NCBI GenBank assembly: GCA_009746045.1
Contig: RPFO01000156.1
Location: forward strand, 6,722,914-6,786,913
DNA length: 64,000 nt
From: Mesostigma viride
Lineage: Eukaryota > Streptophyta > Mesostigmatophyceae > Mesostigmatales > Mesostigmataceae
Direction of reading: 5' to 3'
The notes under the pieces were generated by a model. The model made no database searches, was not told where the DNA came from, and worked only from the letters and a program-made list of their open reading frames with translations. Positions 21,429 through 32,917 of this stretch are shown piece by piece. The position numbers and the translations under genes were made by a program. Position 1 is the first letter of the stretch. Each line of letters starts with the position of its first letter.

Positions 21429-22707
21429 GTGAGTGAGTGAGTGAGTGAGTGAGTGAGTGAGTGAGTGAGTGAGTGAGTGAGTGAGTGAGTGAGTGAGTGA
21501 GTGAGTGAGTGAGTGAGTGAGTGAGTGAGTGAGTGAGTGAGTGAGTGAGTGAGTGAGTGAGTGAGTGAGTGAGTGAGTGAGTGAGTGAGTGAGTGAGTGA
21601 GTGAGTGAGTGAGTGAGTGAGTGAGTGAGTGAGTGAGTGAGTGAGTGAGTGAGTGAGTGAGTGAGTGAGTGAGTGAGTGAGTGAGTGAGTGAGTGAGTGA
21701 GTGAGTGAGTGAGTGAGTGAGTGAGTGAGTGAGTGAGTGAGTGAGTGAGTGAGTGAGTGAGTGAGTGAGTGAGTGAGTGAGTGAGTGAGTGAGTGAGTGA
21801 GTGAGTGAGTGAGTGAGTGAGTGAGTGAGTGAGTGAGTGAGTGAGTGAGTGAGTGAGTGAGTGAGTGAGTGAGTGAGTGAGTGAGTGAGTGAGTGAGTGA
21901 GTGAGTGAGTGAGTGAGTGAGTGAGTGAGTGAGTGAGTGAGTGAGTGAGTGAGTGAGTGAGTGAGTGAGTGAGTGAGTGAGTGAGTGAGTGAGTGAGTGA
22001 GTGAGTGAGTGAGTGAGTGAGTGAGTGAGTGAGTGAGTGAGTGAGTGAGTGAGTGAGTGAGTGAGTGAGTGAGTGAGTGAGTGAGTGAGTGAGTGAGTGA
22101 GTGAGTGAGTGAGTGAGTGAGTGAGTGAGTGAGTGAGTGAGTGAGTGAGTGAGTGAGTGAGTGAGTGAGTGAGTGAGTGTGTGTGTGTGAGTGAGTGTGT
22201 GTGTGTGAGTGAGTGTGTGTGAGTGAGTGTGTGAGTGAGTGAGTGAGTGAGTGAGTGAGTGAGTGAGTGAGTGAGTGAGTGAGTGAGTGAGTGAGTGAGT
22301 GAGTGAGTGAGTGAGTGAGTGAGTGAGTGAGTGAGTGAGTGAGTGAGTGAGTGAGTGAGTGAGTGAGTGAGTGAGTGAGTGAGTGAGTGAGTGAGTGAGT
22401 GAGTGAGTGAGTGAGTGAGTGAGTGAGTGAGTGAGTGAGTGAGTGAGTGAGTGAGTGAGTGAGTGAGTGAGTGAGTGAGTGAGTGAGTGAGTGAGTGAGT
22501 GAGTGAGTGAGTGAGTGAGTGAGTGAGTGAGTGAGTGAGTGAGTGAGTGAGTGAGTGAGTGAGTGAGTGAGTGAGTGAGTGAGTGAGTGAGTGAGTGAGT
22601 GAGTGAGTGAGTGAGTGAGTGAGTGAGTGAGTGAGTGAGTGAGTGAGTGAGTGAGTGAGTGAGTGAGTGAGTGAGTGAGTGAGTGAGTGAGTGAGTGAGT
22701 GAGTGAG
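21429..22707. repeat. (GTGA)n tetranucleotide array, ~1.28 kb
   Basis: Nearly pure GTGA repeats with one interruption of GT-rich units at about 22177-22232. A 75-bp GGGT/GGTG block at 22721-22776 is flanked on both sides by GAGTGAGCGAGCGAGC. All minus frames are open but encode only Leu-Thr-His-Ser repeats. Confidence 0.98.
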
Positions 22708-22796
22708 CGAGCGAGCAGGAGTGGGTGGGTGGGTGGTGGGTGGTGGGTGGGTGGTGGGTGGGTGGTGGGTGGGTGGGTGAGTGAGCGAGCGAGCTT

Positions 22797-23410
22797 TTGA
22801 GGGAGGGAGGGAGGGAGGGAGGGAGGGAGGGAGGGAGGGAGGGAGGGAGGGAGGGAGGGAGGGAGGGAGGGAGGGAGGGAGGGAGGGAGGGAGGGAGGGA
22901 GGGAGGGAGGGAGGGAGGGAGGGAGGGAGGGAGGGAGGGAGGGAGGGAGGGAGGGAGGGAGGGAGGGAGGGAGGGAGGGAGGGAGGGAGGGAGGGAGGGA
23001 GGAGGGAGGGGAGGGAGGGAGGGAGGGAGGGAGGGAGGGAGGGAGGGGAGGGAGGGAGGAGGAGGGAGGGAGGGAGGAGGGAGGGAGGAGGGAGGGAGGG
23101 AGGGAGGGAGGGAGGAGGGAGGGAGGGAGGGAGGGGGAGGGAGGGAGGGAGGGAGGAGGGAGGGAGGGAGGGAGGGAGGGAGGAGGGAGGAGGGAGGGAG
23201 GGAGGGAGGGAGGGAGGGAGGGAGGGAGGGAGGGAGGGAGGGAGGGAGGGAGGGAGGGAGGGAGGGAGGAGGGAGGGAGGGAGGGAGGAGGGAGGGAGGG
23301 AGGAGGGGAGGGAGGAGGGGGAGGGAGGGAGGGAGGGAGGGAGGGAGGGAGGGAGGGAGGGAGGGAGGGAGGGAGGGAGGGAGGGAGGGAGGGAGGGAGG
23401 GAGGAGGGTA
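22797..23410. repeat. (GGGA)n array, ~0.6 kb
   Basis: GGGA repeats with scattered GGA or GGGGA units in the right half. The G-rich strand has four-G-tract motifs throughout and could form quadruplexes. It is continuous with the (GTGA)n array. Confidence 0.98.
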
Positions 23411-23420
23411 GGTCACTCAC

Positions 23421-24388
23421 AGCAGTTTATTCCCACCCCAGCAGGGCCCCTCCCTCACATCCGGCTGCAAATTCTGCTTGATATCGCTTGTCTCTAGAAT
23501 AAGCCGGACAGCCCTGATGCGAGCAAACGGCTCGCCATCATACTGTCGCTCACTGATGCTTTATACGCGCTTTCCGTAAGATGCAAACATGACGGAAAAG
23601 AGAGACTCGGGGAAAGGGATACGGTGAAATACTTGTCTGCTACCGGCCGGGGTTTCAACAGCGAAAAAATTTGCGCCTGAATGTGCACATACCACTCCGT
23701 CACGTCGACAACGGTCTTGCATCGCATGTCCGTGTCACAGACGCGCAAAAATTGCTGGCGGCATTGGCATGCTCGCCGCAGGAAACGCATGTGCGGAGGT
23801 CCGTTTTAGCCCCTGAAGCCATGGCGTCTTTGATGCCAAGAACGCCTGCAAAAGACACGATATTTGGCACAAAAACAATTAAAAACGAATTACGGGTATG
23901 CGACGCCTGGCCCAGCCTTGAAATGGGATAAAAAATCGCGGCAGCTAATTTAAAGCAAACTGAAGCGGTAATGAAAAAAGTGCTTCGGTCAAGGCCTTTA
24001 AAACTAAAAAATGCGTCGATTAGGGTAAAAAACCAGAGGTCGGGGCCACTTTCATCGGGAAAATTTTTTGCTGCAGGTTGATGGGGTCGAGAGAAAATCG
24101 GCGACAAAATAGGCACCCACCTGTGAATGACGCCAAAATGCCGAAGGATTCCGCAGAATTTGAGGCGAAAAAAAATATTGGCAAGTAATATATGATCGTA
24201 GGAGCATACACTAAAATTTCCAGCCTCTATACTGCATTTTTATTCGCTCACGGTAGCCTGCCAGGCCGCCATGCCTATCGGTGGAAATTCGGTCACCGTC
24301 GTGCACGCACACACCAAAAATCGCATTTCGCGCCACTTTTCGGGTCCTTCTTACGAGGCTACATTTTGGCGGGGCTCGGACCGTTGTG
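23421..24388. other. AT-richer unassigned stretch
   Basis: Minus-strand frames at 23494-23790 and 23700-24116 are moderately long and not low-complexity, but show no motif, no consistent splice structure and no recognised family. Nothing can be supported as a gene. Confidence 0.4.
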
Positions 24389-24460
24389 AATGAGATTAGC
24401 ATAGTACTCCGTGGCATGCCTTTGCGCATGACACGCAAGTACTTACTTACTTACTTACTT
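24389..24460 (+). mobile_element. Dispersed repeat module B with (ACTT)n tail
   Basis: Starting at AATGAGATTAGCATAGTACT and ending in five ACTT units, it matches 48428-48491 essentially base for base. GGCATGCCTTTGCGCATGA resembles the conserved block of the 18.7-kb SINE-like element, so the two families may share a 3' region. Its tail abuts a minus-strand LINE fragment. Confidence 0.7.
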
Positions 24461-24461
24461 A

Positions 24462-25172
24462 TGATCAAGTCCCTGCCCCCACAGAACACCTTGGGCCTCT
24501 TTTGGTCTAGCTTTGATCTTGCTTGTGGGGGAGGTACTCCGGCCACATGCATGCAGTCGCCACTGTGTCTGTACGTGCTCCGTGCCATCAAAGAGGGTGG
24601 TGTCATCAGCAACGTATACGTAAATAATGATTTCCGCTAGCCGAATATAGATATCTCCGTGACGGCCCCGCCGTGCGGCAGTACCGGGCGGCGACCTTCA
24701 CCCCGCCGGGTTCCGCTGCCCACAATGCGAGCAAAGTGCTTGCACGCAACGTACTGAATCATTGCGTAGTCAACCACATGAATGAACAGGTATGGCGAGA
24801 GCGCGCATGCAGCCCTGGCCACATGTATGCACCGCACCCTTTGTAGAGGGCATGGTGGCGTGGACCCATGGATACAAAGTGCGCGTGCACCGAGGTGGTA
24901 CATGCATGGACCCTTGATACAGATTGCGAATTGCGAATTGGGGAAGGGGATCTGGAACAGAGCTTGAGGATGTGCCACAGCCCAGGCCAGATCGAAAACC
25001 GGCTGAGTTGAAAGCTGTGATGAATTAAGTTCACCAGCACGAGGAGCACATATCGAGGGGACTCAACCGGTCGGAGACGGTGTGCACATTTCCTCCACAA
25101 AGCGGCAAGTAGCGAAGAGCGCCTGTGTAAATACTGTGTTACCGCAGGGACGGAAGCCGAGCTGAGTCTCAC
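24462..25172 (-). pseudogene. Non-LTR retrotransposon (LINE) reverse transcriptase fragment
   Basis: Minus-strand frames contain ALSPYLFIHVVDYAM (about 24765-24815), the RT motif seen as SPYLFI..VVD in a second copy at 42.2 kb, and further on IIYVYVADDTTLFDGTEHVQ (about 24570-24630) with the YxDD catalytic box. The two lie in different frames and the region between is broken, so the copy is dead. The 5' limit is uncertain. Confidence 0.7.
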
Positions 25173-25460
25173 TGAGGTGGCCAGCCGTCCAGCTAGCTAG
25201 GGCACTGAGTTCGCAGGCAGTTCATGCAGGATCCTCATCTGATGAGCCGCATCAGGAGCTTGAGGGGATGCACTTTGAATGCATTCCCCCCTGCACTTGC
25301 CAGGGGCGGCTGGACGGTGACCCTTTGTTTTTGCACAGCATCAACCAGAAACTGTACGTGTTGCCAGCTCTGCCGGGGGCGGTTGCGACGGGAGCAGAAG
25401 GCGGCTGCAAACGTCGCGGAAGAGCAGCATTACCCGTGTGCCGATGTCTCATTGATACAC

Positions 25461-25550
25461 GAGTTAATTAATTTACACGTAACTGCGTCACGTGAGCATA
25501 AGTCCTCAGGGAAATGAATATGGGATGGGAATCGATACATGGTACATGAA
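25461..25550 (-). mobile_element. LINE 3'-end fragment with CACGTGAC hairpin
   Basis: GTTAATTAATTTACACGTAA, then CTGCGTCACGTGAGCATAAG and TCCTCAG, match 42281-42335, where the same block is the 3' end of a minus-strand LINE C-terminal fragment. Read on the minus strand: GAGGACTTATGCTCACGTGA, a hairpin around CACGTGAC/GTCACGTG, then a (TTAA)n tail. Confidence 0.6.
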
Positions 25551-26183
25551 GTGAGACAACTATGTGCAAACCTGACCTTGAGCATGACACATAGAGAAAC
25601 TTCCCAGCATGAAATTCCCGGAAACTTCAAGAAATCTCCAGCAGCTGGCACTGCTCTTGCATTATCAGCTTAAAATTAGTCTAGACATGCAAAATGATAT
25701 CCCCGCGGTGCGTGCACAACAATGGATGCGGCACACGCGCGAGTTATGGAAACTAAACTCAGGCCATGTCCACAAGGGCGTTGCAGAGCACATTGAGCAC
25801 TGGTCCAAAGCTGCCAGCTCCAACCAGACAGCTCAGCACAGCTGCACTAGGGGCCCTGCCCGTGCCCTGACCTCCTGAGGTCAAATATGTTATACAGCAG
25901 ATATCTTATGAGGACACAGGGTCCAAGGCGTACAGCCAGAGAATCCATGCATGACATCAATATATGCATGCATCGCGTGCATCAGAAAGTGCCATCCAGG
26001 GGGGCATGCCGGCGATGGTGATAAATGTCACCCATGGCATGGCTGCGCTTCCTGCAACGGCTCCTGTCCCAGCAAACAGCTACCCATGAGCATCGCCTAT
26101 CTAAAAAGATCGTCCAAGGACCTGAGCTCGTCGCCCGTGCCGTTGCGCTAGCTCTGTCAAACTAGATGTCAACAACATTGTGC
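25551..26183. other. Intergenic, nothing recognised
   Basis: No supported gene, RNA or repeat. Short frames only. Confidence 0.4.
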
Positions 26184-26450
26184 GGGTACTTTGCGGCCAC
26201 TGAATGACAACTTTATGTTGGAGAAATTGACACTGAATGTCCGACTTTGTGCCCGACATCTTGTAGGGCGAATAGCAGAAGCACAGCACCGAACAGGTGC
26301 CCGGCCACTTTTTCGGCAGGGACGGTGGAAACTAAGAGCCCGGCTACTTTTGCACAGCGCAAAGCTTCCGAAGCTGGATGTCCGGGCCTACTTTGCAGCA
26401 GAGGTATTCAAAACCAAGAGCCCGCCTACTTTGCGGCAGCGGCGGAGAGG
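26184..26450. repeat. ~41-bp tandem copies of the aconitase stop-codon region
   Basis: The last codons and stop of aconitase (plus strand GCCCGCCTACTTTGCGGCAG, 26422-26441) recur in degraded form at about 26384 (GGGCCTACTTTGCAGCAG), 26341 (CCCGGCTACTTTTGCACAG), 26302 (CCCGGCCACTTTTTCGGCAG) and, weaker, 26186 (GCGGGTACTTTGCGGCC). The linker AAACCAAGAGCCC/AAACTAAGAGCCC also repeats. The array lies in the 3' UTR and downstream flank. Confidence 0.7.
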
Positions 26451-29400
26451 TTCTTCATGTGGTTAAGCGCGCTACCGGCGCGGAACCAGGCGATCTGGCC
26501 CTCGTTGAAGGTGTGCGCGACGGCAAACGAGTACTTGCTGCCATCCGGACGCGTGCCCTCCACCTGCACCAAAAGGGAGGGGTAGTGGCATCGGCGCAGG
26601 AAAAAAGATATCACGGTCGGGGGGAGGCAGGGCAGGGAGACGGTGCGTTGCAAAGGACACAGTGCCAAGAGAGAAACGGTGCGGGGGCGATGCAAGGGAC
26701 AAGGAACCACGGTGCAATACAACAGCTCACGAGAAGCAGACAACGGAGACAGGGACAGCGCATCCAGGGACCATGTACTTGAATGCAGGGGCCATGGAGA
26801 TGTGGGAGGGAAACAGTTTAAGTAGAAAACATGGAAGGGAGCAAAGAAATGTGCATGCAGGGAACAAGCCCAAGTATAAGAAAACGCTCCAAGCGAAACG
26901 AAGTAGGAAGCAACAGGGAAGTGTGCAAAGAAAGCAACAGGAAAGTGTGCAAACGAGGCACCAGGGAACAAACACAAAGGAAGCATGGCCACCCACCGTC
27001 AGGTTCTTGCCCGGCGCGAACGCGGTCAGCCCCTTGATCGCCAGCCTGTCTCGCGCGCCGACCTTTGCGTAGTCGGCCGGGTCTGCGAACGTGAGCGGCA
27101 GCATGCCCTGCTTCTTCAGGTTCGTCTCGTGGATGCGAGCAAAGGACTTGACGATGACCGCCACGCCGCCCAGGTGGCGCGGCTCCAGCGCGGCGTGCTC
27201 GCGGCTGCTTCCCTCGCCGTAGTTCTCGTCACCCACCACCACCCAGGGGATGCCCTTGGCCTGGCAAATGCGCACGCAATTCCATGATGCACACGTCCCC
27301 GTGACAAAGGGAAAAAGTAAATCACATGCATTGGAGCAAAGTTTCACAGACAAACAGGAACAATAGCGAAAGGAGGGATGCCCGCATCCGTACTGCGTGG
27401 ATTCCTGTGACAAACGAAAAAAAAAAAAAAAAAAAAAAAAAAACGGAGTTAAACGATGGACAAACGAGAAATATATAATACTATGAAAATAAAAAGACTT
27501 TTCATGGACAAACAAGAACAGAAACGAAATCGAACACATTCTGCTGTGGCAATGAGTGGTGTGCACTCACGCAATCGCCGTAGGACGGGCTGCCCAGAAA
27601 CCCAAGGAAAGGTGAGGGGCTAGTCATAGGGGCTAGTCATAGATAAACTATCAACAAATCACTTCCACCCCTGTATTCGGCAGCAACAAGACCTGCTTAT
27701 ATTCATCACTAACAGATCGCCAGTGCTCCTTCGTAATCCAGACCCCAACCCTTAAGCACGTGGCATTGGCCAGCAAGCAAAAGTATATACTCGACTATAA
27801 GACATCACTAAATACTAGGTCTGTACACGCTATCAACGGGCAGGGCCTACCCCTTGGAACGCGCGCATGATGGCCGGCAACAAACACTTCATGCTAGGGA
27901 ATCGCATAGTGGAAGACGTACACTAGACTGGTAGACATGTGACCAACTACGCGCGGGGTGGCTGGTGCCCAAGAGGAATAGATATTTTTCCTCAAATATA
28001 AATAATGAAAACGTGTTTATCAGCTTTTACAGCGAATCCACTTTCACGTTCTGTACAAGAAAAGGCACTCATCAGCTGTCGACAAACAGGGCCTGCTTCC
28101 CACCTTGAGCGCGCGCGCGGTGGCCGGCACGGCGTCAAACACGCCTGTGACCTCATTCCACACGCTGTTGGCCTTGCCGTTCTCCTCATTGATCGCGCCG
28201 ATGAGCAGGTTGTTGCTGATGTTGTCCAGGTGGCCGCGGTACTTGAGCCAGGGGCCCGCCATGCTGATGTGGTCAGTAGTGCACTTGCCCTTGGCCTTGA
28301 TGAGCACGCGCGCGTCCGAGATGTCCTTCCCGTCCCACTTGGGGAAGGGCGCCAGCAGCTGCAGCCGCTGGCTCGCGGGGTCCACCGAGACCGTCACGCT
28401 GGAGCCGTCCTTGGGAGGGGCCTGCCGGGGTTCCGTTCATGGCCAGGGGGTTCCAAGGATTCCGAGGGTTTGAATGATTGTCGGTGTTTCAAACAGCCGC
28501 CGTGGTTCCAAACAAGTGCCAAGATTTCACAGTTGCCAAGACTTTCATGAACACTTTGCCGAGGTTACGAAACATTGCCGACGTTTTGTTTCTTCGTCGA
28601 GGTCACATGTTTCAGGGCAGCAGACAAGTCAGTAGAGAAAATTGAATAGGAAGCCAACAAGTAAGCAATACGCATTGCAAGCGATGCAGAGAGCACACCA
28701 ACAACGACTACCCAGAGCAAATAAGCAAAGCATTATTAGCATTATTAGCATTAGCATTATTAGCATTATTAGCATTATTAGCATTATTAGCATTAGCATT
28801 ATTAGCATTATTAGCATTATTAGCATTAGCATTATTAGCATTATTAGCATTATTAGCATTATTAGCATATTAGCATTATTAGCATTATTAGCACAATGGC
28901 TGTACTTATTGCCACAAAGTAGCACAAATAGGTAGGCGCCCGCACGTCACGTTCGCTGATCCGCGGACATCCCGTTCTAGACACGCTATCCACGCAAGTA
29001 ATTGTGTGCGAGGGGCCTTGCACAAGCAAGCGAGCACGTAAGAATGCGCCCTAGTTGCCAGGGTTTGCCAGCAGCATCAAGCGTCCGCCAGCGCAGCACC
29101 AGGCGACACTGCGGTTCATGCGGGGCGCGGGGACGAGCCAGAAGCAGCAGCATGCTGCCTTCTGTCCTTGACCTGCGGCAGTTTCTTCGTCCAAAACAGT
29201 GCTGCGCCCCCTCTCCTGGAACGTGCCCAATCCATCCGCTTTGCTTACTAGCAATGTATAGTATACACTACCAGAAATACAACCTCTCTGCGCGCCCTCA
29301 CCTGGAAGGTGTCCACCCCCGCGTCGAACCCCTTGGCTGGCAGCTCGTCGCCGTACGGGCTCTTGAGCATCATGGACGTGCCAGGGAAGAAGTCCTGGGG

Positions 29401-32400
29401 CATGGCAGGCACGGATGGGAAAACGGCAGTCAAGTGATAGCACCGGTAGAAACATGAGAAGGGTGTCGAGGCAGCCAAATGCCAGCATAAGCCAACAAAC
29501 ACGCACAGGTAATTGAGTTTGGTGAACCAGTTATGTGACAGCAAACAGTAAACGGGGCTTTGCATGCTCGATCCCTTGACACAACACAGATCTAACACCG
29601 TCAGCCTTCGACCTTAAAACCCCCCACGGCGAGGCAGCCCGGTGACCTTCACGTCATTGCTAGGGCACTGCACCTGGAGAAGCGCAGAGAGAGGGCCACG
29701 TAGAAGACACACTTTGGGGGCCAGAATCGAGGACAGGTGGCGCCAGAAAAGCTCACAAGTGTTGGCGCATGGCAAACCCAGCCCCCTCATGACCCCCCCC
29801 CCCCCCTCATGGCGAAACTCTCACCACCTGCCCACGACAGAGCCCTCAAGACAACCCGCGTACATGCGATCCACCTTCAATGGCCAAGACCGCTCACCGT
29901 CTCTGGGTTGAAGGTGAGCGACCCAGCCAGGGTGAGCGCGGTGGTGATTTCTGGCGACGCAACGAACGCGTGGGTGGCCGGGTTGCCGTCGTTGCGCGCG
30001 GCAAAGTTACGGTTGTAGGAGGAGATGATGCTGTTCTTGACGCCCTTTTCCATCTCGCTGCGCTTCCATTGGCCGATGCAGGGGCCGCACGCGTTCGCCA
30101 GCACCTGGGCACGCACACGCGCATAGGCACGCAGAGATGGACACACACAGGCACACACGGGAAAACAGAAGAAGAGAGGGACTATGGGAAACGGAGAAGG
30201 GGAACAGAGAACCGAGAAAGCAAGGCTGGGCCAAGAAATGCAACATATGGACCCACGGAACAGTATAGATGCATATCAAGACAACAAGCTTCGCACATGC
30301 AAAATGGCCCGTGCAAAGAAGAAAAGAGCCCCGCACGTGGGCCCCAAAGGAAGCAAACACATGCTACTCTAAAGAGACCCCCGCGTTTCTTCTTCGTTAA
30401 CAAACTTTGAGCGATAGCAAAACTAGCAAGGTGGTCGGACAATCATCGTCCCACCCAATGCGGTGCAAACCTTCCCGCGAAAAAGCACCCGCAACCTGCA
30501 CCCACCCACCAGCCGCACCCACCACCTGCCCCACATAACAGGGCACGCGAAAGTTGTTCTACCGACTCTGCACTATCTATGCCACATCTTCCACATGCAC
30601 TGAACGTACTACGTCTCCCACTGAAAGTCTCGCCCAAGACCTGGAAGACGACACATACCTGTCATGACACTTTCCTCATCCACCCACCCGCCCCCACCCA
30701 CGGCCAGACCCCCAACAGTTGGCACTTTTGGGTTATCATACAAAGTGAGACAACTCAAACGAGACAATCTACCACATGGATATTGTTCTCCTCACCGTGG
30801 CGCCCGAGTCCTGGAAGACGTCGATCAGCCCATCACGCGCGATGGTGGCGCGGATCTGCTCGCTACCGGGCGTGACCGTGAAGGGGACGGGGAAGCGCTG
30901 GCCCACGGCGAGCGCCTGCTGGACAACGCTGGCCGAGCGCTGCATGTCCTCGTAGCTGCTGTTGGTGCAGGAGCCGATGAGGCCGGCCGAGAGCTTATCT
31001 GGCCACCCGTTGGCGGCGACCGCCTCCTTGAGCTTGGACAGGGGGTGCGCCAGGTCCGGCGTGAAGGGGCCTGGCGGCCGTGGGGGGGAAGGGGGAGAGG
31101 AGTGAGGGGCGAGGGGGGAGTGCGGAGGGGCGAGGGGGGAGGGGTGAAATGGGCAGGGATGACAGGGTGATTAAGGACATCAATGTGAGGAGCAGCGTTC
31201 CAAGGACGACAAGGGGGAAGGATTGTGAGGATGGAACGGTGAAGCCAGAACACTTAAGGCAGGAGAAATGGGTGGGGCATTGCAACAAGAAGTTCCGAGG
31301 CAGCCACAGTGCAGAGAATGTTAACCAAAAAGCAATGGCGATACATGCGATGTGGGTGAGTGCGCACCATGCACGGTGCAGGTGGTGCAAACTCTGCTGT
31401 GATGGCGGCGGTGTGCGGGACCAGCAGGGAGACATAACTAGTTAAAAACGCATCGCTGACGGGTGGCTCCAGCTCGGGTAAATTTTGGGGGGTACATCCC
31501 ATACTATCATCCACATTATTTGACGAAGGACCCACCATTCACGTGCGGCTCCAGCTCGGACAGGTTGATCTCGATCACCTGGTCGTAGATGGCGCCAGGG
31601 TCCGCGCGCAGGTTCTCGCGGAAAGAATCGGCCAGGCTGGCGATGGCCTTGCGCTGGTCGTGGTGTGTGGGGGGGGGGGGGTAGTATGTGAGGGTCGGGT
31701 GTGGGTGTGTGGGGGGGGTTGCGGGGTAGGTGGGGGTGGGTGGGGGTGGGTGGGGGTGGGTGGGGCTGGGTGGGGGTGGGTGGGGGTGGGCGGGGGTGGG
31801 CGGGGGTGGGTGGGGTGGGGGGGGGGGAGTGTGTGAGGGTGAAGAGTGAGGGGCAATATCAGAGGTCAGGCAGGGCAATACACACAGGTCAGGGGCGATT
31901 CACAGAAAGGCAAGGGAGAGCCGTCGAGAGGAAGGGCGAACACACAATTCACCACGACAGTGATATTGGACCGCACACGCGAGCAGTGTTAGAAAGAAAC
32001 GTCGACAACATGGATGCGGATCAGTCTTCACGCTGCCGCTTGAGCACGCTTGCTGCGGCAAACCACAAAACCCTGCAAGCACCTGAACCCATGGGCTACC
32101 AGCACCTTGCTGACAGTGCCGGCTTTGTCCAAAAGCCAGCGGTATAAACACAGCCCCCCCATCCCCCCCACCCCCCACCCCTCCGCTCCCGTACACATTT
32201 CACCCTAGACTGGCTGCTCCGGCCCCTCTGGCACCAGCCACCCTCGTGGTGGTCTACCGCAACTTATTACACCACTCTCATTGCATCGAACGTTTTAAAA
32301 ACAATTACTTTCACCACTCACGTCGGTGGCGACCAGGTAGTCGTGCATGCGCTTGTTGTACGGGAACATCGAGGTAGTGGCCCCGATCTCTGCTCCCATG

Positions 32401-32846
32401 TTGCAGATGGTGCCCATGCCCGTGCAGCTGATCGCGTCCACGCCCTCGCCAAAGTACTCCACGATCGCGCCCGTGCCGCCCTGTGCGTGGTCCGGCAGGG
32501 TGAGGTGGCCAGGCAGGCAATGTACATGCATGCGGTGCAGGTCAGCGGTGTAAGGGGGGGAAGGCTGTGCAGGGTGATGGCGTGCAGGTTGGGGATAGTC
32601 GACAGATGGGTGGTGGTCAGGCAGGTTGGTGGCGTGCAGGTTGGTGGTGTGCAGGTTGGTGGCGTGCAGGTTGGTGGCGTGCAGGTTGGTGGTGTAGAGA
32701 CACGCCAGAGCCAGAGACAGGCACGCCGGCACCCATGTACAAATACACTCAGTAAATCAACAGATACGGCAGAATATAAATAAACATAGCAAAACACATA
32801 GCAAGACGTATATCCAGACGCAAGGGGGCCGACGCTAGCACATCTC

Positions 32847-32917
<71 letters not shown>

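Noticed and set aside
21357..23420. Very long open frames (680+ codons) of Leu-Thr-His-Ser and Leu-Pro-Pro-Ser repeats on the minus strand
   Set aside because: Pure translation of tetranucleotide arrays; all frames are open and no gene structure surrounds them.
23421..24211. Minus-strand frames of 63-138 codons
   Set aside because: No recognisable domain, no consistent splice sites, and they overlap each other in different frames.
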